From the NCBI GenBank assembly GCA_012295275.1, contig CM022669.1, positions 4,377,777 through 4,441,776 of the forward strand: a stretch of 64,000 nt of DNA, in the 5' to 3' direction. The stretch comes from Chrysomallon squamiferum. Its lineage: Eukaryota; Mollusca; Gastropoda; Neomphalida; Peltospiridae. A program made the translations under genes and the position numbers. This document shows, one piece after another, positions 38,812 to 50,407 of the stretch; the stretch's first letter is position 1, and every line of letters starts with the position of its first letter. The notes under the pieces were generated by a model. The model searched no databases and was not told where the DNA came from. It saw only the letters and a program-made list of their open reading frames with translations.

Positions 38812-40698
38812 GCATTTAGAGAGGGCTAGGAGGATGTTGAAATGATTTATTTATTATTTCTAGAAGTGGGAGTACGTACAGACTCTGTTGAGACGTCTGG
38901 GAAAGGACAGTATTGTTAGACGTATTAAAGAGTTTGATATTGTGAGGTTGTCAATCCCTTCTGCTAAACGAGCCGACATTTTGCTGAACCAGTACAAACT
39001 TTTTGACGTCAGACAACACAGTGCAGGAGCCGCATCATTTTACGTCTGGGTAAGTTTTTGATATTAACACTAAAACAGATTACCAGTCTCATCTGCGCTC
39101 TAGTTACGCCAACAGTCCTAAAGACTATCTTTGGTGATACAAACAAATAGTACAGCCTAATTAAGACATGGACAACCATTTTAGAGAATCATGCCGCATG
39201 GGAACGTGGCTCATTCAGGCAGGCTGAACTACTTATAAACTTTATTTTCATCCTGAAAATAGAACTGTCATTCAGAAAACACACTGCAGGCCCCAGTTTG
39301 CCCATAACTGTCCTAAATATTCACTGCATATTTCATTGCAGTCTTAGGGTAGAGTTGGGTAAAAGGTCCCCTTGGGATAAAAAGCCCACTGGTTTTGTAG
39401 TGAAGTGTACGTATGAACTTAAACCAGAAACTACACCATAAGACTCTATTGACCTCGTAGGTATATTCATCCTGTACCACGAAACTTCACTTCTAACTCA
39501 TGTAAGTGTTTTATGAAATTTCGAATGTTGGACAAATTCGTATAATATTTTTTATTCATGTTTTAGGTTAAAGAATTGTCCACGTACTCACAAAGTACTG
39601 TGACGTTAGGATGGGATGTATTGACTTTATATTTAATAACTTGTTTTGATTTGTGACAGAATAGTTGATGGTGCATTCATTAAAATTTCGCATAAAAGAC
39701 CCCATTACAAGATATTATTCTTCAATAAATGTGAGTGTTTTGTTATATTGGTTTAATATCACGAATACACAAAATCAGTTCCTCTGTTCATAAATTATAA
39801 TTACTGCTCAAAACGGGGAAAAGGTGCTAAATGTGATATAAAATATATAATATTTTCCTTAAGGGGAGGCTTTTACCCAAATCTATACTATATTTATTTT
39901 TGCCATCTAGTCTTAATTTTTAATGAAGTATTGAGAGGATCAAGTACGTCTTGAAAAATATCAGGGTATAATGATGGAGTTCAGATGTTTTGTTTCAGTA
40001 TTATTTTATGGTGATGAAAGAAGGTCCAAGATATTCAGATAATATCTAGGAATTATATTAAATTTCATTTGACCATTTGTAGTGACAAATGTTCTTGTTT
40101 AGTCTCATAGTTATATGGATCAAACGCCGTTATCGACCAACTAATTGCCACATATTAGAATCATGAAAAAAAAAAAAAATAAATAAAATTTCTTCGTACA
40201 TAAGGATTATGAGTTCAGCGGGTTAGACTGTTTCTCGGTTTCATTTATAAAGATGACTGTTGAAGGGAAGTAACTCACTGAGAATTGCAGAGTCGAACGA
40301 ATAAAATCGTCCGTTCTATAGATTAATATGTTTCTAAAAACATTAAACATTGTAGATGTAAAATAGGTTTTTCTTTATTTTATTTCGTTTCATTTTATTT
40401 CTTTATTTTTTGTTGATATGTATGTATTTATTTGTTTGTTTGTTTGTTTATTAATTAATTTATTTATTTATTTATTTATTTTTTTGATAGTTATATATTT
40501 TTTATTTACATATTTTATTTTTAGAAAACGATGTTTGTGTTATTTGTGGCTATATCTTATATACCTATCTGTCTATCTGTCTATCTCTCTTACTATCTAT
40601 CTATCTATTTATCTAGTTATATTGTGCTAACGAACATTTTATTTTTTATTTATTTCCAGAGTAACAACATAATAAGTGAAAAGAATAGAGAAGTGTAA
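34597..40698 (+). CDS. KY/hillarin-like protein, copy C (intact, 8 exons, 728 aa)
   Basis: Exons: 34597-34659, 35431-35544, 35716-35942, 36493-37594, 37712-37880, 38340-38626, 38864-39049, 40660-40698. All introns are GT-AG and all phases fit. Residues 1-8 (MGCGASKS) form an N-myristoylation plus palmitoylation type start, so membrane attachment is likely. About 60-210 is a transglutaminase-like core (VRYIFVWLGNQRIYDM, FFALICRAANIPC, WNAVYVDQSWRIVHPFWAF). About 225-500 is the KY/hillarin-type region (FYFLTNPDEFIYMCMA, EKEWQLLP). Residues 503-728 are helical and charged and resemble the distal stalk region of dynein heavy chains (EIHSYNRPKSLIHDVMKATY; SAGAASFYVW). The Cys-His-Asp triad positions appear to be Lys, Ser and His, so peptidase or transglutaminase activity is unlikely. 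By family knowledge KY/hillarin proteins act at the cytoskeleton. Exon 5 has a small internal duplication (VELHLVELHL). The start is fixed by the conserved first exon; an ATG at 36383 in intron 3 is not used. Confidence 0.85.
34660..35430. repeat. Minisatellite-bearing intron 1 of copy C
   Basis: From about 34900 to 35320 a diverged ~45-bp motif around 'atttcatatgacatatctta' is repeated. It is the same family as in the intron of B' and is absent from copy B, where the 620-bp satellite sits instead. Confidence 0.75.
36085..36425. repeat. (TCTG/TCTA)n tract in intron 3 of copy C
   Basis: About 330 bp of imperfect tetranucleotides ending in TCCG/TCCA repeats before the exon 4 acceptor. Read as protein it gives a false Ser/Leu/Val/Cys-rich leader. 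Confidence 0.9.
37881..38339. other. Intron 5 of copy C with CT, TG and CA tracts
   Basis: Noncoding. (CT)n lies at about 37908-38030, (TG)n at 38161-38209 and (CA)n near 38235-38253. Frames reading these tracts on the minus strand are artefacts. Confidence 0.85.
39050..40659. other. Intron 7 of copy C
   Basis: Noncoding, homologous to intron 7 of copies A and B, with a TTTA/TTTG tract at about 40420-40480 and a TCTA tract near 40565-40615. Contains 'gaagggaagtaactcac' near 40263. Confidence 0.6.
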
Positions 40699-40979
40699 TT
40701 TTGGACAGAGAATGGAATCAATACAAGACTACAGTTTTATTCTTTATCTTTGAACAAATTCAACTACAGCAGAGAAAATTTCTAAAAACGTAGGAAATTT
40801 AGTCACGTTTGACTAACGTTTTGTGATAAAGATTCGTAGATTACTGTCGATTAAATACTTTAATAAGTTCTGTACAGAAGAATTTTATACACTATTTATA
40901 ATTGTGATTAAATATATTGAACATAAAGCAATGTTCATCACTATGAGAGACTTATTATTGAATAATAGTGAGAAGTTAC

Positions 40980-40985
40980 AATAAA
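40980..40985 (+). terminator. Polyadenylation signal, copy C
   Basis: AATAAA about 280 bp after the stop codon, at the position equivalent to those of copies A and B. Confidence 0.5.
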
Positions 40986-41152
40986 GTGTTTTTTGGTTAT
41001 TTTATATTTGTGGGTATATTGTCACCTTGTTTGTGTGTTTGTATCATTATATAAAAAAAAGTTTAATATTCATATTTTCACTGTGATACAAGCGATCTGT
41101 GATTGAAAGTTACTCCAAAAATAAACATCATAAACAATTTTCTTATTATTTA

Positions 41153-41212
<60 letters not shown>

Positions 41213-41536
41213 GACCTTGTTTGTGTGTTTGTGTCATCATATAAAGAAAAGTTTATTATTCATATTTTCACTGTGATAGAAGCGATCTGTGATTGAAAGT
41301 TACTCCAAAAATAAACATCATAAACAATTTTCTTATTTTAATTATTATTTATTTTATTATTATTATTGTTATTATTATTATTACCTTGTTTGTGTCATTA
41401 TATAATGAAAAGTTCATTATTCATATTTTCACTGTGATAGAAGCGATCTGTGATTGAAAGTTACTACAAAAATAAACATCATAAACAATTTTCTTCTTTT
41501 AATTCTTATTATTTCTTCTTCTTCTTCTTCTTCTTC

Positions 41537-41576
<40 letters not shown>

Positions 41577-41580
41577 AAAG
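40986..41580. repeat. Three tandem ~180-bp repeats with (ATT)n tracts
   Basis: The segment 'cactgtgatagaagcgatct' plus 'gattgaaagttactccaaaa' and an (ATT)n or (TTC)n tract occurs three times in a row (about 41070, 41260 and 41430). It is single-copy in the flanks of A (10165) and B' (13848), so this is a local triplication in the flank of copy C. Confidence 0.85.
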
Positions 41581-42240
41581 GTTAAACACATTAAAATATA
41601 TCTCAGGAGATGATGTGTATTGTTCATCATTAGAAAGGAGAAATAATACAAGTCAACAAAAAACTGAATCAGACGGAGTTACGTCCCTTCAATCATACTG
41701 CATTAAAAACATATTGAAAGTGATCAGACACTATGAACAGGAACGCTGGGATACATAATATAAAAAACAAGCCCTCCATTGCCTCATGTTTTTCAAGATG
41801 ATATAAGTTTTATTATTACAGAAACGAGAACAGAACTTTGGTCGGCACAAGAACAGCATCAGAGTGCACCTGTCAGCCATTCTCAGCCAGATCAGTTACA
41901 AAACTGAGTAACTGTCCATTGTTTGTTTCACTGTGCGTTGAGGCTTTGTTTATTGAAATAAGTACTCTTAATTCAGGTCACGTATTCCTTGCTTGTGTTG
42001 GTGCTTATGTAGAAGAACTATCTAAGGTATATAACGTTATTTACTTCCACGTTTATTTGTAATAATAATAAAAATTTATCATATCATTATTGTTATTGTT
42101 ATTGTAATTATAATTATTTATGTTTTTTGACTGTAACTGAGTTTATCATAGTAGTAATGCCTGATCTTAAATCAACCGGAGAACTTTTTCAGGCATCAAC
42201 ATGGTTCAAAATATCAGTTTCTGTATTTCCTCACAGAATT
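41581..42240. other. Duplicated 3' flank of copy C
   Basis: No gene seen. Homologous to about 10250-10860 after copy A and to 32400-32900 after copy B. The homology ends abruptly near 42240 ('cctcacagaat'), which marks the right edge of the duplicated block. Confidence 0.65.
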
Positions 42241-42795
42241 TTTTCCCCGACACCCGGGCACACTGCCAACACGGCTTTCCAGTTTCTGAAAAGCGAATTT
42301 TTTCAAGACGCGTTGAAAATGCGAGAGGTATCTTTTTGAAAGTGGAATAACCTTTTCGCCGCACGTGGCAAAATTGGGGCGCACGTACCCAAAAGAGGGG
42401 CACGGATTGCCCCACACAGGCGAAAAGTACCACACGCCCCACTCAAGGGGAACAGCTCGTTTCCGACACGTTTAAAAAAAAAAACCGCACATATTTTGCA
42501 AATTTGCTCGTTGTTTTTTTCACACGCATTTCAGATATGTGGCGCACCTTTTGTAAAAGTGAGTCGTCCTCTCAAACTCGTCGAGAAGAATGACGTCATT
42601 CGGTCGAGTCGGCGGGCACGGGTTCAGACCTCGAAGTCGCGCCGAGTCGTTTCCGAGCGGGCCGAGCCGGCCACGTGTCGCCTCGTTTCCAAACGGTGTC
42701 CCGCATTTTATTCCGCGAGTGGATAAAAGGTTTTTCACATATGGAAAATGTTTTTTGGAAATATTGCGCGACGGGGAAAAAGTTCTCAACATAGG
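42241..42795. other. GC/CpG-rich island of unknown nature
   Basis: About 555 bp rich in G+C and CpG inside otherwise AT-rich DNA. It contains a perfect CRE-like palindrome TGACGTCA at about 42592 and an E-box CACGTG near 42673. Overlapping open frames of 70-90 codons exist on both strands, but none resembles a family I know. It lies exactly between the end of the KY duplication block and the downstream region of the right-hand gene. It could be a CpG-island promoter, a foreign or transposed piece, or low-quality sequence at an assembly join. Confidence 0.5.
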
Positions 42796-45042
42796 AACAT
42801 TTTCACGTAGTAAATCGATAATACAAAATGTTCACCTTAGTTACATTAATGAAACTGTATAATATATATGATAAAATAATAAAGATATTTATAAACTAAT
42901 ATTATCAATAATATCTTTAACTACCCCAACCAAAAAAAAAAAAAAAAAAAATTTACAAAAATATTAAAAACATAAAGACTTTTAAAGAAAGTATATATCT
43001 GCCTATATTTTTAGCAACATAAATAATACTGGCAAAATAAAATAAAATTAATTAAAATTAATAGAATGTATAACGTCCAAGAAAAAAAAAAAAACACACA
43101 CAATACACAAAGAAAAGAAGAAAATAATTTTAAAATAAATTTTATGAAGAACAAAAAAGAAGAAAAGTAAAGAAACCAGAATGCTGTGATTTTCAAAAAT
43201 GTGTTTATTTACTGAAAGTTTAATATAATTAGACAGCAATTTTATAAAGTGGCTAAAAAAGTTAAGAAATAAAAAAGATCTTAAAAATGTAAGAAGCAAT
43301 AGTAAGTTATTCTGCTAGTTACGCATTTTAACAACATTGACTCACAAACATAAAATATATCTTAATAGATAACAATATTCTAATATTAGTATATAGATGA
43401 AAATATAAAAATGTCTTATTTTGTATTATTGATTTACTACATGAAAGTATAACTAGCATTGTTCGGACACCACCATTTGTAATAAAATTTTATAACTGTC
43501 TGGGAACATTAACAGACAGTAATCCTAGATCAGAACGATTAGTTTATTTAATAATTTGTCTAAGTATTTTAATTTATTATTTTTATTATTATTATTATTA
43601 ACTTGGTTAGGTTCTATTATTCCTGACCATTAAAAAAAAAAATAATAATACAAAAAATTAAATGTCACCTGGTGAGTGATGACACCCACACAGAAATTGC
43701 TTGGACGTCACCATTTGTAATAAAGTTTTATAACTTTCTGGGAACATTAACTGACTGACAGTAATCCTAGATCAGAACAATTAGTTTATTTAATGATAAG
43801 AAAAACATTCATATGCATTATATGTACATATGCAGAACCAACCAATTCATAAAATAATACTAATGCTTTTTAACAAGCATTTCACTGTTAAGTGAACAAG
43901 ACATGGAATTTAATGTCAATGCACTTACATATAATTCAGAAGATGCATGAATGTGCAAGATCGTGCTTTAATTCTTGTAAAATTATTTGCACAAAATTAA
44001 GTCATAAAAAAGCACTTATCCGTCCAATATTCATTTTTCAAAAATACGCCTTACGATTAAAACATTTTCCTCCCCACATAATAGGTTTTACAAAACAAGG
44101 TAAATTTAAAACCTAAAATTAATCTAGATATTCCCATAAAATCTATACTTAAAATGAAAGTAAATTATTAATTCTGTTTGAATATTTTAAATTTGTTTTC
44201 ATAATATAAATATTTAATAATTCAATTCTGATTTTTTTTTTTTTTTATTTTTTTTTCAAAATTTACTCAGATGTTAAAATTCATACAAGCACAAATGTGG
44301 GAAATCTTCATATTAAAAGTGTTTACTATGACAGCATGCACCAAGCAAAAATAATAAAACTATATTTAAATGTTGCCATTTGTGTAATTCACAGCTACTG
44401 AAAGCTGATTTGCACAACAGTTAATATTATATTGAGGTAAATGACAAAACAAGTATATCCAAGTTTTAAATTAAAAATAATCATAATAATAATCTTGTAA
44501 CTTGCAACTGTGTATAAATATATATTAATTTTGTGAAAAATTTAACATAATAAATAAATAAACCATTAGAATATTTATTTCACTTTATTTTTTTAACGTA
44601 ATTCTTAAAAAAAACCATTTGTTTGCAAACAAAATATGAACATAAATATTTTTCAACAACAGTGAACATTATTTTTTAACATATAAAAATCCTGTAAATC
44701 TTCCATTTGTGTTCATAAGAAAGATTGCAACAAAAGCAATTCTTAATAAAAAAATAATTAAAAATTTAATTATTCTCATTATTTTCTTTATTTTTTTTTT
44801 TCCACTAACTTTTAATTTAAATAGAATTTAAAAACAAGGACAAACACACAATATTAAACAGTTGTTCCATTCTACTGAATTTTAAAAAATTTAATTATTC
44901 AACATATGTGTCTGTGTGTGTGCATATGTGTGCATGTATGTGTGTGAATACATATATATTACTGACTCAATGTAATCAAATAGACTGAAACTCTCATAAA
45001 AATGAATTCTCCTGATACTGGGCTTTTTTGGTTGTTTTTATT

Positions 45043-45073
<31 letters not shown>

Positions 45074-45932
45074 AGATAATTTTCATTATTTAAATCTCCA
45101 GCTCAAAAAGACAAACATAAAAAGATAAAGAAAATCAAACTATTTGAAAATGAAAAGTAGCATTTTCCTTATCATCAAATGAAAATGAATACTGATTGAT
45201 TGAAGTGTTATGTTTCTAAGTAGAAAGACTATTTTTCTAACAGCAAGTTTTCACTGACACCACTCAATACAATTCGACTTCCAAGAATGACACAGGCATA
45301 CATAATAACATATATTTCATTTAATTTCCATATAATAAATTTTGTCTTAGACATAATTTTATGAATTGGCTAACAGTTAATTTGATATGTATGTGTGATG
45401 GAAATAATTATGAAAACTTTAAAACATGTCTCTCAAATACAGGGGGAAAAAATGGTCATTATTCTTTGCATACTTTTGTAACTAAAACAAACTGGTGATG
45501 TCAGTAAAAACTTAAGTCTCCAAAACAACTTAAAGTCTTAAAATAAAAATAGTTAGTTGTTTTCATAGTGCAATTCAACTATATACAATAATCAGTTTGA
45601 TTTATAACCTAGAGAAAATGCCCTTTAAAATATTATAGCATTTGATTTACAATGAAAATAAACTGAACCATTTTTTTTTTTTTTTTTTTTTTTATTTTAA
45701 ATCACAGATATTTTGTCATAGTTACATTTAAAATACAACATTCATTTTACATTGCAATAAAATTATCTTCAGCTAATAAAAAAAATTATATAAATATAAA
45801 ACAAATTCAAAAATAAGAAAGAAAACAGTTAATGTTTAACAATTATTAAATGAGGTATCTCTTAAACTGTAAATTTATTTTCAAAACCACCATCTTTGTT
45901 TTTCTCTTCATTTTTTTGTTTTGTTTTGAATG
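42796..45932. other. AT-rich region downstream of the thioester-protein gene
   Basis: No coding sequence seen. Two diverged copies of a ~100-bp segment containing 'tctgggaacattaac' lie at about 43450-43560 and 43700-43800. Poly(A/T) runs are frequent. A minus-strand AATAAA (TTTATT at 45874-45879) lies about 55 bp after the stop codon at 45933 and is one possible polyadenylation signal; others lie further left. Confidence 0.55.
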
Positions 45933-48361
45933 TTACGTAAATTTGTGTTTACACCGTCGAGACTGTTTTCTAGCTTCACGTTCCAGAATCTTGTTCTTGT
46001 CGATGCTTATGATGAAACTGCGACCGTCCAGTGGAAACTTGGCTGATTTAATCAGTGGTACATTCTTTGTCACCAACAAAACTCGTTTTGCTGTGGAGTG
46101 AAAAAAAAAATATATATATATATAACTGTAAATGCTTCCAATAAAGGTAACTTCAATAAGAAATCACAATGGTCACAAAAAAGATGAAGAATCAGATGAG
46201 ATGAAGACTGGAAGATACTGTATCAAAAGAGATTTTTGTTAATTCATATCTACATTTCATTTTTGAAAATAGTATTACTTCTTATATTGTGATTTAAAAA
46301 AAAAAAAAAAAAAAATTTTGTGAACAAAACATTATTCATAGAATTATTGATAAACTATTTTATGCTCAAAAGATGATATCCAAGGTTATAACAGATGTAT
46401 CTAAGATATCAATGTAGTTAAAACTCAACCTATTTTTATATTACATATCACACAAGTTGTTAATGTGGTTTTGTTATCACACTATGAAGTAAAAGAAATA
46501 TGTTGTTAACAACATGCACTGGGCTATTTATGCAGAACAGCAGAAAAAGGTCTATTTATGAACTCTCCCATGGGCAGCACTTGTAAATGTTTGCTGTGAA
46601 TAACTAGAATCTGAGCCCATGGAATATTTAAACATGCTTTGTATTTTACTTAGTTAAAGTGAAAAAAAATCAACCTAAAATAGTAATAAATATTTTATTT
46701 AGTAGCAGTGGAAAGAATATGCTGTTATCCAAACTTATTCTTGGTCAAAGTGACAGTCATACTGGTGTCAGCTTATTCCTGTTAGAACAAAAATTAGTAA
46801 TGTTTTATTAGTATGAAGCAGTTCTAGTAATGAAAGAATAAATTAGTCAGCAGTTCACAACTAAAAATATATTAACCCACCTCGTCGCCTTTTCTTATAA
46901 CCTGAAAATGTGAGATAAAAAATAAAAACAGAGAGAAAAAATGTGTTTTTATTTAGGCCTGCACTTGATCATTAATGTGGATGCTTTAAGGATATTTAAC
47001 AATTTAACATTTTCAGTCACCAAATTACTTCCCAGCACCATGTATTTTTGCACAATGGCATCTAGCAGGTAAAATATTTGGTCTTAACTTAAGCTGGTGC
47101 GTTATGTCAAGACGTCTTGCCAACAGCACCAAAAGGGTTAATGCACATCAATATTCAATGCTTGATTTTAGAATGTACATTTTATATTTTGATATAGTAA
47201 AATTGTTGAAAAGGACACAGATATTATTCTAATCTATATTAAAATAGATGCTCCAATTTAATTATAATCACATGGTTCACTTGAAGAACCAACATCATTA
47301 CTGTATTCTTTTATCTGTAAAAATTTAATTTGTTTGTTTATTTATACCCTGCCACAAATACCTCTTTACTGATATTAGCTTTATTTATTACTGAATGGTG
47401 TGGTTGACCGTAGAAATATTATTATTAACATTGCTTTTTTGTTGAATGATTGCATACACTGATTGTAATTACTAACATATAATGTTTGTATCTGCTTGCT
47501 TGTTATTTAAATTTGTTGTGTAAATTTCTTCTTTTTTTTTTAACTTTTTTTTTAAAGTTGCTATATTTCCTTTAAGATTATAATTTTAGGAACAGAAACA
47601 TGTCTCACATTAAAAAAATGTCATTTTTAAAATTCCTGGATATCTTTTCTTTTTCTCTATCACTATATTAATCAAACAATTAAAAACATAAATTTTAAAA
47701 AATAACAATAATTTTGACATATTAAACAAATAATAATAATAAAATAATAAAACTTTCTACAAAACTAATTAAATATTTCTCTCTGACATTCACAAGAATA
47801 TAAAAATTACAACATCATAATTTAATATTTGTAAAAGAAATAAAAAATCAACTTTACCTGTTTGATTAATAACTGAACAATCACAGTTTTCTGCTATTAC
47901 GAAGTTAACTTGCATGTTCACTTTCTGTTTTCGACGAGTTCTTAAGTTGACTTTTATTTTTATAGACTGCTTTCCATTTCTTCCCAAAATAGCTTTATAA
48001 ACTAAAACAAAAATAATAAAATAAATCAAACCTTTCATTATTTCAGGAAGACATTCATTTTATTACATACACATGAAAAAGAAATGACAATACCAAGTTC
48101 TGTTAATTAATTAGCATGTTTGCTTTATTACTTGCAAAGTTTGATTATCTATGTCAAACACAATAATCATGTAATTTTTGGATAAATAAAACATTTTTAG
48201 GAAACATATTCTCATCACGATAGATACATTAGCATTAGAAAGAAATGAAATTTTACCTCCGTCAGATTTACAAATGATATCTTTAAACAGATCTGGTCGA
48301 ACTGTCAAACACGTAGGACATCCTTTTAAAGTTTGAGGTTTTAAAAATGGTGGAATAGGAT
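45933..48361 (-). other. C-terminal NTR/C345C domain exons
   Basis: Exons 48361-48257, 47992-47858, 46901-46881 and 46090-45933. Six cysteines in the NTR pattern: GCPTC, DIICK, NCDCS and RRCKHKF near the end. A 21-nt micro-exon (46901-46881; YKKRRR) links the third and last parts. In complement C3/C4/C5 this domain sits at the C-terminus of the alpha chain; A2M and CD109 lack it. The stop codon is TAA at 45935-45933. Confidence 0.8.
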
Positions 48362-50360
48362 CTGAAAACAAATTTGAATTAAAGTTAAGCAAAATTATAA
48401 AAGAGCAACAATATTTCAGTAATTTGCAAATTTAAAATTTGAAAATGTTTTGTCAAATATAATGCAAGGTTATAGACACTAATAAGTTTGCACATAATAA
48501 AGTCAACTAACATTTGTGGAAAGAGGTATTTTTTACAAAAATATTACTGGTTAATATTTGCTGTTTAATGGTAACTGCTATCAGAGTAGAACTGAATCTT
48601 TAATTAGTGCCATGCAGTAATAAATTTAAGAATAACAACACAAATTACCAATTAGTTTCTGAGCTGGAGATATCTTATCAGGTTGTATTCTCATTTCACT
48701 GTGCAGTGGAATTTCAGCTTTTGTACCACATGTTGTCTTAAGCTTGTATGATTTAATAACTGCCACGTCTGAAATAGCAATTGAAATTGCATAAATTCTA
48801 AATAAAAAAGTTGAAAATTAAGATGTTATTTTCAGTACAATTTTATATTTTTTTTATATAAATGAATCATTAAGTAGATTTCTCTTTTTCTTTTTTTTCT
48901 CTTTTCTTATAAACACCAAATAATTTATTCATTATAGACTACATTTTTTGCTAATTCTGTGTGTTGTATTTCTCTGTTGTCATTAAAGCTTCCATTTTTA
49001 AATGTTTTCTTTAATAACAACACTTTCATCATATCTCATGCAACTGTTGTTAAAGTTAAAAATGTTTATGTACCGATTGTACTTTATGACAAATGACTAA
49101 CATATCATAATCAAAATTCCAAAATGCTTTAAATTCTACAGCAAACTAAGCTATGCATTGGTTTTAATAACAATAAAAATCCCTTTATTTCTCCTTTTAA
49201 ACATTTCAAAATACAGTTTTTAATACATCAATGTTAAATGTTTCTTAAACTGAAGTTTTTAAGAATGACCTGTCTCATAATACTGGAAAACATGTATTTC
49301 TGCTGGTTTTGGGTCTGACACAGCAAGTTCATGATCTTGTTCTACCTCAAAATCAAAACATCGGCTACGCGAATCAAGCTGAAAGAGAATATTTAAAATA
49401 ATTGAAATAGGCAAGACTTTCAACAAAATATATAAGAATATATTTTAAATAAATTTTTAAAATATTTTTGGCAAAAATACAATTTTATTTTAATTTAAAT
49501 ATCCATGACCTTAACTCTGAAATAAATAAATGTTATTGCAGAGATGGTAAAATAAAAAAAGACATTCCTAATCAAATAAGAACTGATTTTCTTTTCTTTT
49601 AAGATGTGTTTTCATCTTGCTTGAGAATCATGAGAATACACTGTTATAAAATTTCAGTTAATAATTTCTAGAAACCTATCTAATTAGTGGCATGCCTTAG
49701 TTAGTTTCTGAAATGAACAAGCATCATAGCTTTCTATTTTTAAGTCTTTTATACAAGACCATGGTTTAATAATAATTATTAAGATCTTTTAGTAATTAAT
49801 TTTGGTAAAGAGGATTGTTATATTTTCACCTCATCAAAGTAAAATGAAAGTTTTGCCTCCTTCTGGTCATACTCAGATCTCTTCATGCCCAGCATGACGT
49901 GAACACTCTCTAACTGAAATAAACAAATAAAAACAAAAGTTTCAACACATTTATTTAACACATTAAATATATGCACTGAAAAGTGAAATGATCAGCTGAA
50001 TGTTTGGAAGGACGAAAGTATATTTCTAGAAGCATGTATGATTATTAAATACTGATATCAAAAATATAATGTAACAATTTCTGATTTTTTTCTTCTCAAA
50101 AACAGGGGATTGTAGGCTGGTTAAATCAATAAATTACTCAATTAATTAGTTATTATAAAATTGATAGAATTATTTTTAAAAATTACCAGATTTTCATTTT
50201 TGAAACTAGATAATAAAAACAAATTTAAAACTGTCATAACAGAACAATAAAAACTTTCATTAACTGATGTTAAACTGTATTATCATTATTATTGTTATCA
50301 TCATCATCATCATTGTTATTATTATTATTTTCATCATTATTAACGTTATTGTCATCATCA

Positions 50361-50407
<47 letters not shown>

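Noticed and set aside
42496-42862. Overlapping 76-90-codon frames in the GC-rich island
   Set aside because: Frames exist on both strands simply because stop codons are rare in GC-rich DNA; no family resemblance.
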